DNA from: Roseateles sp.
GTDB lineage: Bacteria > Pseudomonadota > Gammaproteobacteria > Burkholderiales > Burkholderiaceae_C
Length of the DNA stretch: 64,000 nt
Reading direction: 5' to 3'
Assembly (NCBI RefSeq): GCF_019237615.1
Contig: NZ_JAFAGT010000092.1
Location: forward strand, 23,591-87,590
Position 1 is the stretch's first letter. Each line of letters opens with the position of its first letter. Position numbers and translations under genes: made by a program. Under the pieces are notes generated by a model. That model had not been told where the DNA came from, ran no database searches, and was given only the letters and a program-made list of their open reading frames with translations. This document shows, piece after piece, positions 45,049 through 53,791 of this stretch.

Positions 45049-46824
45049 ATGACGCGTACCCATCTGACCATCGCGGCCGCGGCCGTGCTGCTCGTCCTGC
45101 CCTTCGTGCCGGTGCCGGACTTCTGGATCACGCAGCTCAACTACATCGGCCTGTTCTCCCTCGTCGTCCTGGGCCTGGTGCTGCTGACCGGCGTCGGCGG
45201 CCTGACGTCCTTCGGCCAGGCGGCCTTCGCCGGCGTGGGTGCCTATGCCACCGGCTACATGACCGTGGCGATGGGCCTGTCGCCCTGGCTGGGCCTCGTC
45301 GTCGGCCTCGGCGTCACGCTGGTGCTGGCGCTGGTCATCGGCCTGCTGACGCTGCGCATGTCGGGCCACTATCTGCCGCTGGCGACCATCTGCTGGTGCC
45401 TGGCGCTGTACTACCTCGTCGGCAACCTGGAGCCCCTGGGCAAGTACGACGGCCTGCTGGGCCTGCCGGCTGTCCAGCTGGGCGATTTCAGCTTCCAGAG
45501 CGAGCGTCGCATCTACCTGCTGATCTGGGGCGCTGCGCTGCTGGCGGCGATCGGTGTCACGCGGCTGCTGGACTCGCGGCCCGGCCGCATCATGCGCGCG
45601 CTCAACACCAACCGCGGCGGCGGCGCGACGATGCCCGAGGCCATGGGCGCATCCACCTTCCGCTACAAGCTGGTGATGTTCGTCGTGGCGGCGCTGCTGG
45701 CGTCGGTGTCTGGCTGGCTCTATGCGCACATGCAGCGCAGCGTGAACCCGTCGCCCTTCGGCATCAAGTTCGGCATCGAGTACCTGTTCATGGCCGTGCT
45801 CGGTGGCATCGGCACCGTCGGCGGCGCCTTCACCGGCGCGGCGCTGGTGAAGCTGTCCGAGGACCAGCTCAAGGTCTGGCTGCCGATGATCTTCGGCGGC
45901 TCGGGCAACTACGAAATCATCGTCTTCGGCGTCGTGCTGGTGCTGGTGCTGCGCTTCGCGCCGGACGGGCTGTGGCCGCTGATCGCCCGCTGGCTGCCGG
46001 CGCGTGGCATGCGTCCGGTCGACGAGGGCGCGCCGCGCCTGGGCTCGCGCAGCCACCCTGAGCGCGGCGCGGCGCTGCTGGACGTGCGCAGGATCCGCAA
46101 GCAGTTCGGCGGGCTGGTGGCCGTCAACGACATCAGCTTCGCGATCCGCGCCGGCGACATCGTCGGCCTCATCGGCCCCAACGGCGCGGGCAAGAGCACG
46201 ACCTTCAACCTCGTCTCCGGCGTGCTGCCGCTGACGTCGGGCGAGGTCGAGCTGCTGGGCCAGCGCGTGGACGGGCGCGGCAGCCGCGACATCGCGCGCG
46301 CCGGCCTGTCGCGCACCTTCCAGCACGTGAAGCTCGTGCCCGACATGACGGTGCTGCAGAACGTAGCTTTGGGCTGCTACCTGCGCACCAGGAGCGGTAC
46401 GGTCGCCGCGATGCTGGGTCTGGACCGCGCCGAGGAGGCCTTGGCACGCGCCGAGGCGATGCGCCAGCTGCGTCGCATCGGCCTGGCCGAGCAGGCGCAC
46501 GAGCTGGCCGGCAACCTGGCGCTCGGCCCGCAGCGCCTGGTCGAGATCGCGCGCGCGCTGGCCAGCGACCCTTCGCTGCTGTTGCTTGACGAGCCCGCCG
46601 CCGGCCTGCGCCACAAGGAGAAGGAAGCCCTCGCCGAGGTGCTGAAGCAGTTGAAGGCCGAGGGCCTGTCGCTGCTGCTCGTCGAGCACGACATGGACTT
46701 CGTCATGAAGCTGACCGACCGCATCGTCGTCATGGAATTCGGCCGCTACCTGATGGACGGTACGCCCGCCGAGGTGCAGGCGAGCCCCGCCGTGCGCGCG
46801 GCCTATTTGGGGGCCGACGAATGA
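45049..46824 (+). CDS. Fused ABC transporter permease-ATPase, LivM-LivG
   Basis: A 591-residue fusion. Residues 1-310 are the LivM permease (FITQLNYIGLFSLVVLGLVL-type start, GLTSFGQAAFAGVGAYATGY, GIGTVGGAFTGAALV); a linker of about 30 residues leads to a LivG ATPase from about 345 ([16 protein letters not shown] Walker A, LLLLDEPAAGL Walker B, LLVEHDMDFVM H-loop). The ABC signature reads LALGPQ rather than the usual LSxGQQ. Separate LivM and LivG are the norm in E. coli, although such fusions occur in Burkholderiales. The stop overlaps livF by 4 bases. Confidence 0.9.
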   Translation: MTRTHLTIAAAAVLLVLPFVPVPDFWITQLNYIGLFSLVVLGLVLLTGVGGLTSFGQAAFAGVGAYATGYMTVAMGLSPWLGLVVGLGVTLVLALVIGLLTLRMSGHYLPLATICWCLALYYLVGNLEPLGKYDGLLGLPAVQLGDFSFQSERRIYLLIWGAALLAAIGVTRLLDSRPGRIMRALNTNRGGGATMPEAMGASTFRYKLVMFVVAALLASVSGWLYAHMQRSVNPSPFGIKFGIEYLFMAVLGGIGTVGGAFTGAALVKLSEDQLKVWLPMIFGGSGNYEIIVFGVVLVLVLRFAPDGLWPLIARWLPARGMRPVDEGAPRLGSRSHPERGAALLDVRRIRKQFGGLVAVNDISFAIRAGDIVGLIGPNGAGKSTTFNLVSGVLPLTSGEVELLGQRVDGRGSRDIARAGLSRTFQHVKLVPDMTVLQNVALGCYLRTRSGTVAAMLGLDRAEEALARAEAMRQLRRIGLAEQAHELAGNLALGPQRLVEIARALASDPSLLLLDEPAAGLRHKEKEALAEVLKQLKAEGLSLLLVEHDMDFVMKLTDRIVVMEFGRYLMDGTPAEVQASPAVRAAYLGADE

Positions 46825-47552
46825 GCGCGCTGCTGGAGGTCAAGGACCTGCATGCCGGCTACGGCCGCGCTGAGGTGCTGCAGGGCCTGAGCTTCTCGGC
46901 CGCCGGGAAGACCGTCGTCACCGTCATCGGCCCCAATGGCGCCGGCAAGTCCACGTTGCTGGGCGCGCTGATGGGCCTGCTGCCGTCGCGCAGCGGCACG
47001 CTGCGCTTCGCGGGCGAGGACATCGCCCGGCTGACGCTGGAGGAGCGCGTGCTCGCCGGCCTGGCCCTGGTGCCCGAGAAGCGCGAGCTGTTCGGCACCA
47101 TGACGGTGGAGGACAACCTGCTGCTGGGCGGCTGGCGCCCCAGGAAGCTGGGCGACCGGCTGTGGCGCGACGGCCTGGAGGGCGTCTACGCGCGCTTCCC
47201 GCGCCTGAAGGAGCGCCGCATGCAGGCGGCCGGCACGCTGTCCGGCGGCGAGCGCCAGATGCTGGCCCTGGGCCGCGCGTTGATGGGCCAGCCCAAGCTG
47301 CTGATGCTGGACGAGCCCAGCCTGGGCCTGGCGCCGCTGATCGTGCGCGAGATCTTCACCATCGTCGAGGACCTGCGCGCCACGGGCGTCAGCATCCTGC
47401 TCGTCGAACAGAACGCCCGCGCCGCGCTGCGCGTGGCCGACCACGCCTATGTGCTGGAGACCGGCGAGTTCGGATTGAGCGGACCGGCGGACCAGCTCGC
47501 GGCGGACCCGCGCGTCATCGAGACCTACCTCGGCGCAGGGCGCAAGGACTGA
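46821..47552 (+). CDS. livF: Branched-chain amino acid-type ABC transporter ATPase, LivF
   Basis: A 243-residue ATPase with Walker [20 protein letters not shown], signature [15 protein letters not shown], Walker [14 protein letters not shown] and H-loop region [11 protein letters not shown]. Length and the [20 protein letters not shown] segment are typical of LivF. It pairs with the LivG half of the preceding fusion. The following macrodomain gene starts 2 bases downstream, with its ribosome site inside the livF end. Confidence 0.93.
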   Translation: MSALLEVKDLHAGYGRAEVLQGLSFSAAGKTVVTVIGPNGAGKSTLLGALMGLLPSRSGTLRFAGEDIARLTLEERVLAGLALVPEKRELFGTMTVEDNLLLGGWRPRKLGDRLWRDGLEGVYARFPRLKERRMQAAGTLSGGERQMLALGRALMGQPKLLMLDEPSLGLAPLIVREIFTIVEDLRATGVSILLVEQNARAALRVADHAYVLETGEFGLSGPADQLAADPRVIETYLGAGRKD

Positions 47553-47554
47553 GC

Positions 47555-48064
47555 TTGGCGCCGGTCCTGCAGGCGCGCCGCGCCGACATCACGACGCTGG
47601 CGGTCGACGTCGTCGTCAACGCGGCGAATTCGTCGTTGCTGGGCGGCGGTGGCGTCGATGGCGCAATCCACCGTGCGGCCGGGCCGGAGCTGGTGCACGA
47701 ATGCCGTTTGCTCGGCGGCTGCAGGACCGGCGATGCCAAGATCACGCATGGCTACCGCCTGTCGGCGGCGCACATCATCCACACGGTCGGTCCGGTCTGG
47801 CGCGGTGGCGCGCAGGGCGAGGCCGAACTGCTGGCGTCCTGCTATCGGCGCAGCCTGGCGCTGGCCGGCGGGCTGGGCGCGGCGTCGGTCGCGTTCCCGA
47901 GCATCAGCACCGGCATCTACGGCTATCCCATCGAGCAGGCCGCGCGCATCGCGGTGGCGACGGTGCAAGAGGCGGCCGCGGCTTGGCCCGGCTTGCGCGA
48001 GGTGATCTTCTGTTGCTTCTCGGCGCAAGACCTGCGGGTCTACGAAGCCGTGCTGGCCACCTGA
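47555..48064 (+). CDS. Macrodomain protein (ADP-ribose / O-acetyl-ADP-ribose hydrolase type)
   Basis: A 169-residue macrodomain of the YmdB/MacroD type. The motifs [20 protein letters not shown] (ADP-ribose loop with the catalytic Asn/Asp region), [19 protein letters not shown] and [20 protein letters not shown] are diagnostic. These enzymes remove ADP-ribose or deacetylate O-acetyl-ADP-ribose. The start is a TTG at 47555 behind AAGGA at 47544, because no ATG or GTG precedes the domain. It appears translationally coupled to livF, though a functional link is not obvious. Confidence 0.9.
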   Translation: MAPVLQARRADITTLAVDVVVNAANSSLLGGGGVDGAIHRAAGPELVHECRLLGGCRTGDAKITHGYRLSAAHIIHTVGPVWRGGAQGEAELLASCYRRSLALAGGLGAASVAFPSISTGIYGYPIEQAARIAVATVQEAAAAWPGLREVIFCCFSAQDLRVYEAVLAT

Positions 48065-48077
48065 TGCGCGGGCGCGG

Positions 48078-48689
48078 TCAGGCGGCTGCGCGCGTCCATG
48101 CCAGCAGCTTGTTGTTGGCCGGCATGTCCAGCCGCTCCCGCAGGCGCAGGCCGGCAGCCGCAGCCTCGGCCGTCACGTCGGCCAGTCGCCGGATGCCCCA
48201 GTCCGGGTTGCGCGCGCGCAGGTCGGCGTCGAAGGCGAGGTTGCTCGGCGCGGTGGGTTCGTCGTCGATCAAGTAGGGCCCGTAGGTGATCAGCAGCCCA
48301 CGCGGCGCCAGATGCCGCGCGGCGCCCCGCATCAGCGCGGCCGTGCAGGCCCAGGGCGCGATGTGGATCATGTTGGCGCAGTAGATCGCGTCGACCTGGG
48401 GCGGGGCCTGCGACCAGTCGGCATCGAGCACGTCCAGGAGGACGGGCTGGCGGACGTTGGCGATGCCTTCGCCCCACGCCGCGATCGACGCGAAGGCCGT
48501 GGCTTCCATGTCGCTGGGCTGCCATTGCCAGCCGGGCAGGCCGGCGCCCAGGAACGCCGCATGCTGGCCGGTGCCGCTGGCGATCTCCAGCAGCAGGCCG
48601 CTGGCCGGCAGCAGGCGCTGCAGGGCCGCCAGGATGGGCGGCCCGTTGCGCTCGGCGGCGGGGCTGTGGCGGCGTTGTTCGCCGTTCAA
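48078..48689 (-). CDS. DUF938 SAM-dependent methyltransferase-like protein
   Basis: A 203-residue class I methyltransferase fold. RRHSPAAERNGPPILAAL is the DUF938 N-terminus; LLLEIASGTGQHAAFLGAGL is the SAM-binding loop; WQPSDMEA and ANMIHIAPWACTAALMRGA follow in order. The start is a TTG at 48689 overlapping the pirin stop (TTGA), since the family consensus begins here and no ATG is available. Function unknown. Coupled to pirin. Confidence 0.85.
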   Translation of the reverse strand: MNGEQRRHSPAAERNGPPILAALQRLLPASGLLLEIASGTGQHAAFLGAGLPGWQWQPSDMEATAFASIAAWGEGIANVRQPVLLDVLDADWSQAPPQVDAIYCANMIHIAPWACTAALMRGAARHLAPRGLLITYGPYLIDDEPTAPSNLAFDADLRARNPDWGIRRLADVTAEAAAAGLRLRERLDMPANNKLLAWTRAAA

Positions 48690-49555
48690 GCCAGCCGCCC
48701 GGCCTGGAAGTCGCGCACCGCCTGCACCAGCTCGGCCTCGGTGTTCATCACGAAGGGGCCGTACTGCGCGATGGGCTCGTTCAGCGGCCGGCCGGCGATG
48801 AGCAGCGCGCGCGTGGGGGCGTCGCCCGCCTGCAGGCGCACGCCGTCGCTGCCGGGCGTGTTGGCCAGGATGGCCATGCGGCCCGGCTGCACCGCGCAGC
48901 CCGACTCGAACTTCAGCCCGCCCTCGAAGACGTAGACGAAGGCGTTGAAGCCGGGTGGCAGCGGCTGCTCGAAGCGGGCGCCTGGCGCCAGGCTCAGGTC
49001 CAGGTAGAGGGGCTCGGTGTGCTCGCGCTGCACCGCGCCGGCCACGCCATGGCTTTCGCCGGCGATGACGCGCACCTTGACGCCGTCCCGCTCGAACTCG
49101 GGCACCTCGGCACCCGTGATGTCGCGGTACCAGGGCTCGCGCATCTTGTCCTTGGCCGGCAGGTTGAGCCAGAGCTGGAAGCCGGCCATGCGGCCCTCGT
49201 TCTGCTCGGGGGTCTCGCTGTGGATGACGCCGCGGCCGGCGGTCATCCACTGGACGCCGCCGTCGCTGATCAGGCCCTCGTGCCCGGCCGAGTCGCGATG
49301 GCGCATGCGGCCGTTGAGCATGTAGGTGATGGTCTCGAAGCCGCGGTGCGGATGGTCGGGGAAGCCGGCGATGTAGTCGTCCGGGTTGTCCGTGCCGAAG
49401 TGGTCCAGCATCAGGAAGGGATCCAGCCGGCGCTGCAGGTTGTTGGCCAGCACGCGGTTGAGCTTGACGCCGGCACCGTCGCTGGTCGGCTGACCGGCGA
49501 CGAGGCGCTCGACCTCGCGCGGTTGATTCAGAAGGGGGGTGGCGACGGTGCTCAT
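48686..49555 (-). CDS. Pirin family protein
   Basis: A 289-residue bicupin. The metal-site motifs PDHPHRGFETITYML, HRDSAGHEG and GRGVIHSETPEQ are intact, so it could act as a quercetinase-like or redox-sensing pirin. C-terminal cupin from about residue 175. It lies 9 bases after the azoreductase gene in the same direction, and both diverge from a LysR gene, a common arrangement in which the LysR protein controls pirin and a quinone reductase. Confidence 0.92.
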   Translation of the reverse strand: MSTVATPLLNQPREVERLVAGQPTSDGAGVKLNRVLANNLQRRLDPFLMLDHFGTDNPDDYIAGFPDHPHRGFETITYMLNGRMRHRDSAGHEGLISDGGVQWMTAGRGVIHSETPEQNEGRMAGFQLWLNLPAKDKMREPWYRDITGAEVPEFERDGVKVRVIAGESHGVAGAVQREHTEPLYLDLSLAPGARFEQPLPPGFNAFVYVFEGGLKFESGCAVQPGRMAILANTPGSDGVRLQAGDAPTRALLIAGRPLNEPIAQYGPFVMNTEAELVQAVRDFQAGRLA

Positions 49556-49564
49556 GGTGTTTCC

Positions 49565-50179
49565 TTAGGCTGCGAGCAGTTCGGTGATCTGGGCGCGGGC
49601 CGAGCTCAGGCCGCGGCCGGCGATCTCGGGGCCCATGTTCAGGCCCTCAGCGTAGATGAACTCCACGTCGGTCATGCCGAGGAAGGCCAGCACCGTGCGC
49701 AGATAGGGCACGACCTGGTCGGTGGGCTGATCGCGGTGGATGCCGCCGCGGGCGCTGACGACGTAGACCTTCTTGCCGGTGACGAGGCCGATGGGCCCCT
49801 GCTCGCCGTACTTGAACGTGACGCCGGCGCGGGCGATGGCGTCGATCCAGTTCTTCAGCTGGGCGCTGACGTTGAAGTTGATCATGGGCACGCCGATGAC
49901 GACGGCGTCGGCAGCGAACAGCTCGGCGATGAGCTGGTCGTTCAGCGCGACGCGGGCGGCCTGCTCGGCGTTGCGCGCCTCGGCCGGCGTGAACAGCGCG
50001 CCGAGGGTGGCCTCGTCCAGCGCGGGCAGGGGGCTGACCGCGAAGTCGCGCACGGTGACGGTCGCGGCCGGGTGGGCGGCGCGCAGGCCGGCGGTCAGCT
50101 CATTGGCCAGGCGGGTGGACACCGAGCCCTGGTCGTCTTGCAGGCGACGGACGCTGGAGTTGATTTGCAGGATGTTCAT
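49565..50179 (-). CDS. azoR: FMN-dependent NADH-azoreductase
   Basis: A 204-residue flavodoxin-like quinone/azo reductase. Characteristic text: [12 protein letters not shown] at the N-terminus with the FMN phosphate loop, [41 protein letters not shown] and ARGGIHRD. It reduces quinones and azo compounds using NADH. The start at 50179 is chosen since the family begins MxxLxINSS; a Met at 50233 would add 18 unrelated residues. Divergent from the LysR gene. Confidence 0.93.
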   Translation of the reverse strand: MNILQINSSVRRLQDDQGSVSTRLANELTAGLRAAHPAATVTVRDFAVSPLPALDEATLGALFTPAEARNAEQAARVALNDQLIAELFAADAVVIGVPMINFNVSAQLKNWIDAIARAGVTFKYGEQGPIGLVTGKKVYVVSARGGIHRDQPTDQVVPYLRTVLAFLGMTDVEFIYAEGLNMGPEIAGRGLSSARAQITELLAA

Positions 50180-50213
50180 ACGGGTTCCTGGAGGGAGGGG
50201 TTGCGATGGAATG

Positions 50214-50225
50214 AACTCTAGAGTT
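50214..50225. promoter_or_regulatory. 12-base perfect palindrome in azoR / LysR gap
   Basis: AACTCTAGAGTT is a perfect palindrome in the 113-base divergent gap, 34 bases upstream of azoR and 67 bases upstream of the LysR gene. It is AT-richer than its surroundings and a good candidate for the LysR-type regulator's site. Confidence 0.5.
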
Positions 50226-50292
50226 GCGTCCATGCGTTCGGAAGCCGTTGGATTGCATAAGATTGTTCCGTCAATGGATCAATGAGGGCGAT

Positions 50293-51207
50293 ATGGAATC
50301 CGACGCCGACGATTTGCTGCTGTTTGCCCGCGTCATGGAGGCCGGCAGCTTCAGCCGCGCCGCGGAGCGCGTGCACTGGCCCAAGAGCACTGTCTCGCGG
50401 CGCATCGCGGCGCTGGAGGCGCGGCTCGGGGAGAAGCTGCTGCAGCGCAGTACGCGCAAGCTGTCGCTGACGGACTTCGGTGCAGGCGTGCTGGAACATG
50501 CGCGCGTCGTCGCCGCCGAGGTGGATGGCGCGCTGGCGCTGGCCCTGCACCGCCAGCGCAGGCCCAGCGGGCGGCTGCGCGTCAGCATGCCGGCGGACTT
50601 CGCCCAGCAGGTGGCCGCCGGCATGCTGGCCGAATTCGCGCGAAGCTACCCGGAGGTGCAACTGGAGCTGGACCTGACGCCCCGCCGCGTGGACCTGATC
50701 GGCGAGGGCTTCGACCTGGTCATCCGCATGGGCCAGCTGGACGAGGACAGCCAGCTCGCCGCGCGGCTGCTGACGACGACGCATTGGGGCCTGTACGCGT
50801 CGCCGGCCTACCTCGAGCGAGTCGGCGAGCCGTTGCTGCCGCAGGCACTGGACAGCATGCACGGGCTGATGCTGCTGACCCGCACCGGCGAGCCCGTGCC
50901 CTGGCAGCTCCAGCGCGAGGGCGCCGAGCCCTACCTTGTGCGGCCGGCACAGCGCACGCTGGCCAACGCTCCCAGCCTGCTTGCACAGCTGGCAGAGAGC
51001 GGCGTCGGCATCGCCGGCATCGACCGCCTCATGGTCCGCGATGCGCTGGCGCTTGGCCGCCTGCAGCGCCTGCTGCCGGACTGGCACCTGCCAGGCTCGA
51101 GTTGCTGGGCGGTGTTCCCGGAGCGGCGGCTGATGCCACTGCGCACCCGGGTGTTCCTGGAGGCGATGTCGGCCCTGCTGGCTACCTGCCCGGTGCCACC
51201 GGCCTGA
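50293..51207 (+). CDS. LysR-family transcriptional regulator
   Basis: A 304-residue LysR protein. The winged helix-turn-helix is DLLLFARVMEAGSFSRAAER followed by VHWPKSTVSRRIAALEARLG and the wing LLQRSTRKLSLTDFG. Residues from about 90 form the effector domain (GRLRVSMPADFAQQVAAGML). The start at 50293 gives the usual LysR spacing to the helix-turn-helix. By position it regulates azoR and pirin, probably in response to quinone or oxidative stress. Confidence 0.92.
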   Translation: MESDADDLLLFARVMEAGSFSRAAERVHWPKSTVSRRIAALEARLGEKLLQRSTRKLSLTDFGAGVLEHARVVAAEVDGALALALHRQRRPSGRLRVSMPADFAQQVAAGMLAEFARSYPEVQLELDLTPRRVDLIGEGFDLVIRMGQLDEDSQLAARLLTTTHWGLYASPAYLERVGEPLLPQALDSMHGLMLLTRTGEPVPWQLQREGAEPYLVRPAQRTLANAPSLLAQLAESGVGIAGIDRLMVRDALALGRLQRLLPDWHLPGSSCWAVFPERRLMPLRTRVFLEAMSALLATCPVPPA

Positions 51208-51222
51208 TGCCGTGGGCCCGGG

Positions 51223-51942
51223 TCAGTCGCCCTCGTTGCTGAAGGCAATCTCGACGGCGGCCTCGCGGGCCTTGCGCAACGGGGCGAAGCGCCATTGGCG
51301 CACGGCTTCCACGGCGGCGGTGCCCAGGCGCGAATGGCTGGCCTTGATGACCGCGGCCTGCCGGACCGAGCCATCGGGCGCGACGGTGAACTGCACCTGG
51401 GCGTAGCCGTTGCGGAAGCTGGTCTGCTGCAGCTGGCGCGGCATGGCGGGGTCGACCTTGGACAGCAGCTGCAGCGACTCCTCGGCCTGTTCCGGTGCGG
51501 CGGCTGGCGGCTCCATGGCCTGGGCCGCAGCGGCCATGGGCGCCGCGGGGGCGGGCGTCGGTGCGGCGGCGGCGAGCACGACGGGCTCGCGGTCGGGCTC
51601 GGGCTCGGGTTCGGGCCGAGCGGCGATGACGGGCGGCGGCGCCGCCGCGGTCGAGGCCGTCGCGGCCGGCGTGGCCACGGCGACCGGCGTGGGCCTGGGG
51701 GTGGCGGCCACGGGCGCCGACTTCTTCGGCGCGGGTGCCGGTGCGGGCTGCGGCCGGGGGGCGGGCTTGTCGGCGTGCAGCTTGATCCAGTGGAAGACCG
51801 CATCGGCGGCCTTCTGCGCGCGCTCCATGCCCTCGGCCTTGGGGGCGTCTTGCTGGGCGCCGGCGGGCTGGGCCAGCATCAGCAGGGCGCCCGCGATGGC
51901 GGGCAGGGCGAGCCCCAGGGCGGGGCGCGGTCCAGGCGTCAT
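51223..51942 (-). CDS. TonB C-terminal domain protein, periplasmic
   Basis: A 239-residue protein with a signal peptide or signal anchor (ALGLALPAIAGALLMLAQPAGA), then a Pro/Ala/Glu-rich spacer (about residues 58-150) that includes the EPEPEPDREP stretch, and a TonB C-terminal domain (YAQVQFTVAPDGSVRQAAVI ... AAVEAVRQWRFAPL). The spacer resembles the periplasm-spanning region of TonB, yet no ExbB/ExbD genes are adjacent. It may be an energy transducer or a TonB-like stand-alone protein. Convergent with the LysR gene. Confidence 0.8.
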   Translation of the reverse strand: MTPGPRPALGLALPAIAGALLMLAQPAGAQQDAPKAEGMERAQKAADAVFHWIKLHADKPAPRPQPAPAPAPKKSAPVAATPRPTPVAVATPAATASTAAAPPPVIAARPEPEPEPDREPVVLAAAAPTPAPAAPMAAAAQAMEPPAAAPEQAEESLQLLSKVDPAMPRQLQQTSFRNGYAQVQFTVAPDGSVRQAAVIKASHSRLGTAAVEAVRQWRFAPLRKAREAAVEIAFSNEGD

Positions 51943-52081
51943 GACAGCTCCACAGAGACGGTTCGAGCCGGGGCGGGGGCACCCGGTCGAGCGGCGGACT
52001 CTAGTCAGGCTTGCCCAGCGCGTCAGTGGGGTTTGCCCCGCTCAAAGCAGAAATCAGAGCACTCCCGGCAAAGCGTCACGC

Positions 52082-52489
52082 TCAGGCCAGCAGGGCGCGG
52101 CAGCGCTTCTCGTGCTGCTGGATCTCGGCCAGCGTGACCTCGATGTCGTGACGCTGCTGCTCGAGCTGGTCGCGGTGCTGGGCCAGGATGGCCAGGAAGG
52201 CGCGCAACTGCGGCGCGGCGCTGGCCTGGCTGTCGTACATGTCGACCAGCTGCTTGATCTCCTGCAGCGCCAGCCCCAGGCGCTTGCCGCGCAGCGTCAG
52301 CTTGAGCCGCGTGCGGTCGCGCGGCGTGTAGACGCGGTTGCGGCCCTTGCGGCCGGGCTCCAGCAGGCCCATGTCCTCGTAGAAGCGGATGGCGCGGGGC
52401 GTGATGTCGAACTCGGCGGCGAGTTCCGTGATCGTGTACGTGGGCTGTGGGGCTTCGGTCGCGGCGGAGACAGGGCGGCGAGGGGGCAT
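52082..52489 (-). CDS. MerR-family regulator, LiuR-like
   Basis: A 135-residue regulator. The MerR winged helix is YTITELAAEFDITPRAIRFY, then EDMGLLEPGRKGRNRVYTPRD, followed by a coiled-coil dimer helix (LRAFLAILAQHRDQLEQQRHD). No Cys cluster for metals is present, so it belongs to the metal-independent group that includes LiuR, regulator of branched-chain amino acid and acyl-CoA breakdown. It is divergent from a metallo-beta-lactamase-fold gene with a palindrome in the gap. Confidence 0.88.
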   Translation of the reverse strand: MPPRRPVSAATEAPQPTYTITELAAEFDITPRAIRFYEDMGLLEPGRKGRNRVYTPRDRTRLKLTLRGKRLGLALQEIKQLVDMYDSQASAAPQLRAFLAILAQHRDQLEQQRHDIEVTLAEIQQHEKRCRALLA

Positions 52490-52502
52490 GGCTACACTCG
52501 AT

Positions 52503-52516
52503 TGACGTAAACGTCA
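52503..52516. promoter_or_regulatory. MerR/LiuR-type palindrome in divergent promoter
   Basis: TGACGTAAACGTCA has perfect 6-base arms (TGACGT and ACGTCA) around AA, in the 50-base gap between the MerR gene and the metallo-hydrolase gene. It closely resembles LiuR operators. Its central position fits autoregulation plus control of the hydrolase. Confidence 0.7.
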
Positions 52517-52539
52517 GTCTAAAACCAGTCGACCCCGCC

Positions 52540-53598
52540 ATGGCCAACGCACGCGAATCCGAACTCCACTATCCCCTGGGCGATACCCTGCCCCAGCCCG
52601 GCGAGGCGCTGGACCTCGCACCCGGCGTGCGCTGGGTGCGCATGGGCCTGCCTTTTGCGCTGGACCACATCAACCTGTGGCTGCTGCGCGACCACCAGGA
52701 TGGCCGCGAGGGCTGGACCATCGTCGACTGCGGCATCGCCAGCGATGACACGCGGGCCAACTGGGAAAAGGTGTTCGCCGAACGCCTGGATGGCCTGCCG
52801 GTGCTGCGCGTCATCGCAACGCACTTCCACCCCGATCACCTGGGCCTGGCCCACTGGCTGACGGAGAAATGGGGCTGCCGCCTCTGGATGAGCGCGACGG
52901 ACTTCAACCTTGCGCGCCTGGCCAGCAGCTCGACGGTGGGCATGGGCGGCGCGTCGGCCGCGGCCTTCTTCGGCAGCCATGGACTGACCGATCCGGAGTC
53001 GCTGGACAAGATCCGCGCCCGCGCCGACTACTACCCCAAGATGGTGCCCGTGGTGCCGGCCAGCTTCCGGCGGTTGATGGACGGCACGGAGGTCGAGATT
53101 GGCGGGCGCGTCTGGCACTGTATCGCCGGCTACGGCCATGCGCCCGAGCACATCAGCCTGTTCTGCGACGAGGCCCAGCTGCTGATCAGTGGCGACATGG
53201 TGCTGCCGCGCATCTCGACGAACGTGTCGGTCGTCGACGTCGAGCCCGAGGCGGACCCTCTGACGCTGTACCTGAACTCGCTGGCCCGCTACCTGGCGCT
53301 GCCGGCGGACACGCTGGTGCTGCCGTCGCACGGCAAGCCCTTCACCGGCCTGCACCAGCGCATAGACCAATTGCGCGAGCACCACGACGAGCGCCTGGCC
53401 GAGGTGGTGACCGCCTGCGCCGCCGCGCCCACGCATGCGGCCGGCCTGCTGTCCGTGCTGTTCAAGCGCAAGCTGGACCTGCATCAGACCACCTTCGCGA
53501 TGGGCGAGGCGATCGCCCACCTGAACGCGCTGTGGCTGCAGGGCGACCTGAAGCGCGAACTGGGCGCCGACGGCGTCTACCGCTTCTCGCCCGCCTGA
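52540..53598 (+). CDS. Metallo-beta-lactamase-fold hydrolase
   Basis: A 352-residue cytoplasmic hydrolase. The zinc-binding motif is ATHFHPDHLG (HxHxDH), with further ligands in GYGHAPEHISLF, LISGDMVLPR and LPSHGKPFTG. A C-terminal extension from about residue 265 (VVTACAAAPTHAAGLLSVLF) is a winged-helix-like domain found in LACTB2-like members of the family. Relatives hydrolyse thioesters or other esters; in this LiuR-like context an acyl-CoA thioesterase role is possible. The ATG at 52540 is the first start after the palindrome. Confidence 0.87.
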   Translation: MANARESELHYPLGDTLPQPGEALDLAPGVRWVRMGLPFALDHINLWLLRDHQDGREGWTIVDCGIASDDTRANWEKVFAERLDGLPVLRVIATHFHPDHLGLAHWLTEKWGCRLWMSATDFNLARLASSSTVGMGGASAAAFFGSHGLTDPESLDKIRARADYYPKMVPVVPASFRRLMDGTEVEIGGRVWHCIAGYGHAPEHISLFCDEAQLLISGDMVLPRISTNVSVVDVEPEADPLTLYLNSLARYLALPADTLVLPSHGKPFTGLHQRIDQLREHHDERLAEVVTACAAAPTHAAGLLSVLFKRKLDLHQTTFAMGEAIAHLNALWLQGDLKRELGADGVYRFSPA

Positions 53599-53617
53599 AC
53601 GCGCCGCCCAAAGTGAA

Positions 53618-53647
53618 ACGCCGCCACCGGCAATCCGGAGGCGGCGT
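53618..53647 (+). terminator. Hairpin terminator after metallo-hydrolase gene
   Basis: ACGCCGCC-A-CCGG pairs with CCGG-A-GGCGGCGT around loop CAAT, a 12-pair stem with one A-A mismatch. It lies 19 bases after the stop codon. The following CTCTGCCC is only weakly T-rich. The rest of the 193-base gap to 53791 shows no gene. Confidence 0.55.
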
Positions 53648-53791
53648 CTCTGCCCGGTACCTTCTCTCCCTTTGACTTGCTCCGGCTGGGCCGGCCCTCG
53701 GTACCTGTGGTGACAGCGTCGGCAGGAGTGTTGCTGACCGTGAAGGCGCCGGGGTGACAGCGCGGGGGGAATATTCACCGGCCCGCCAGGC

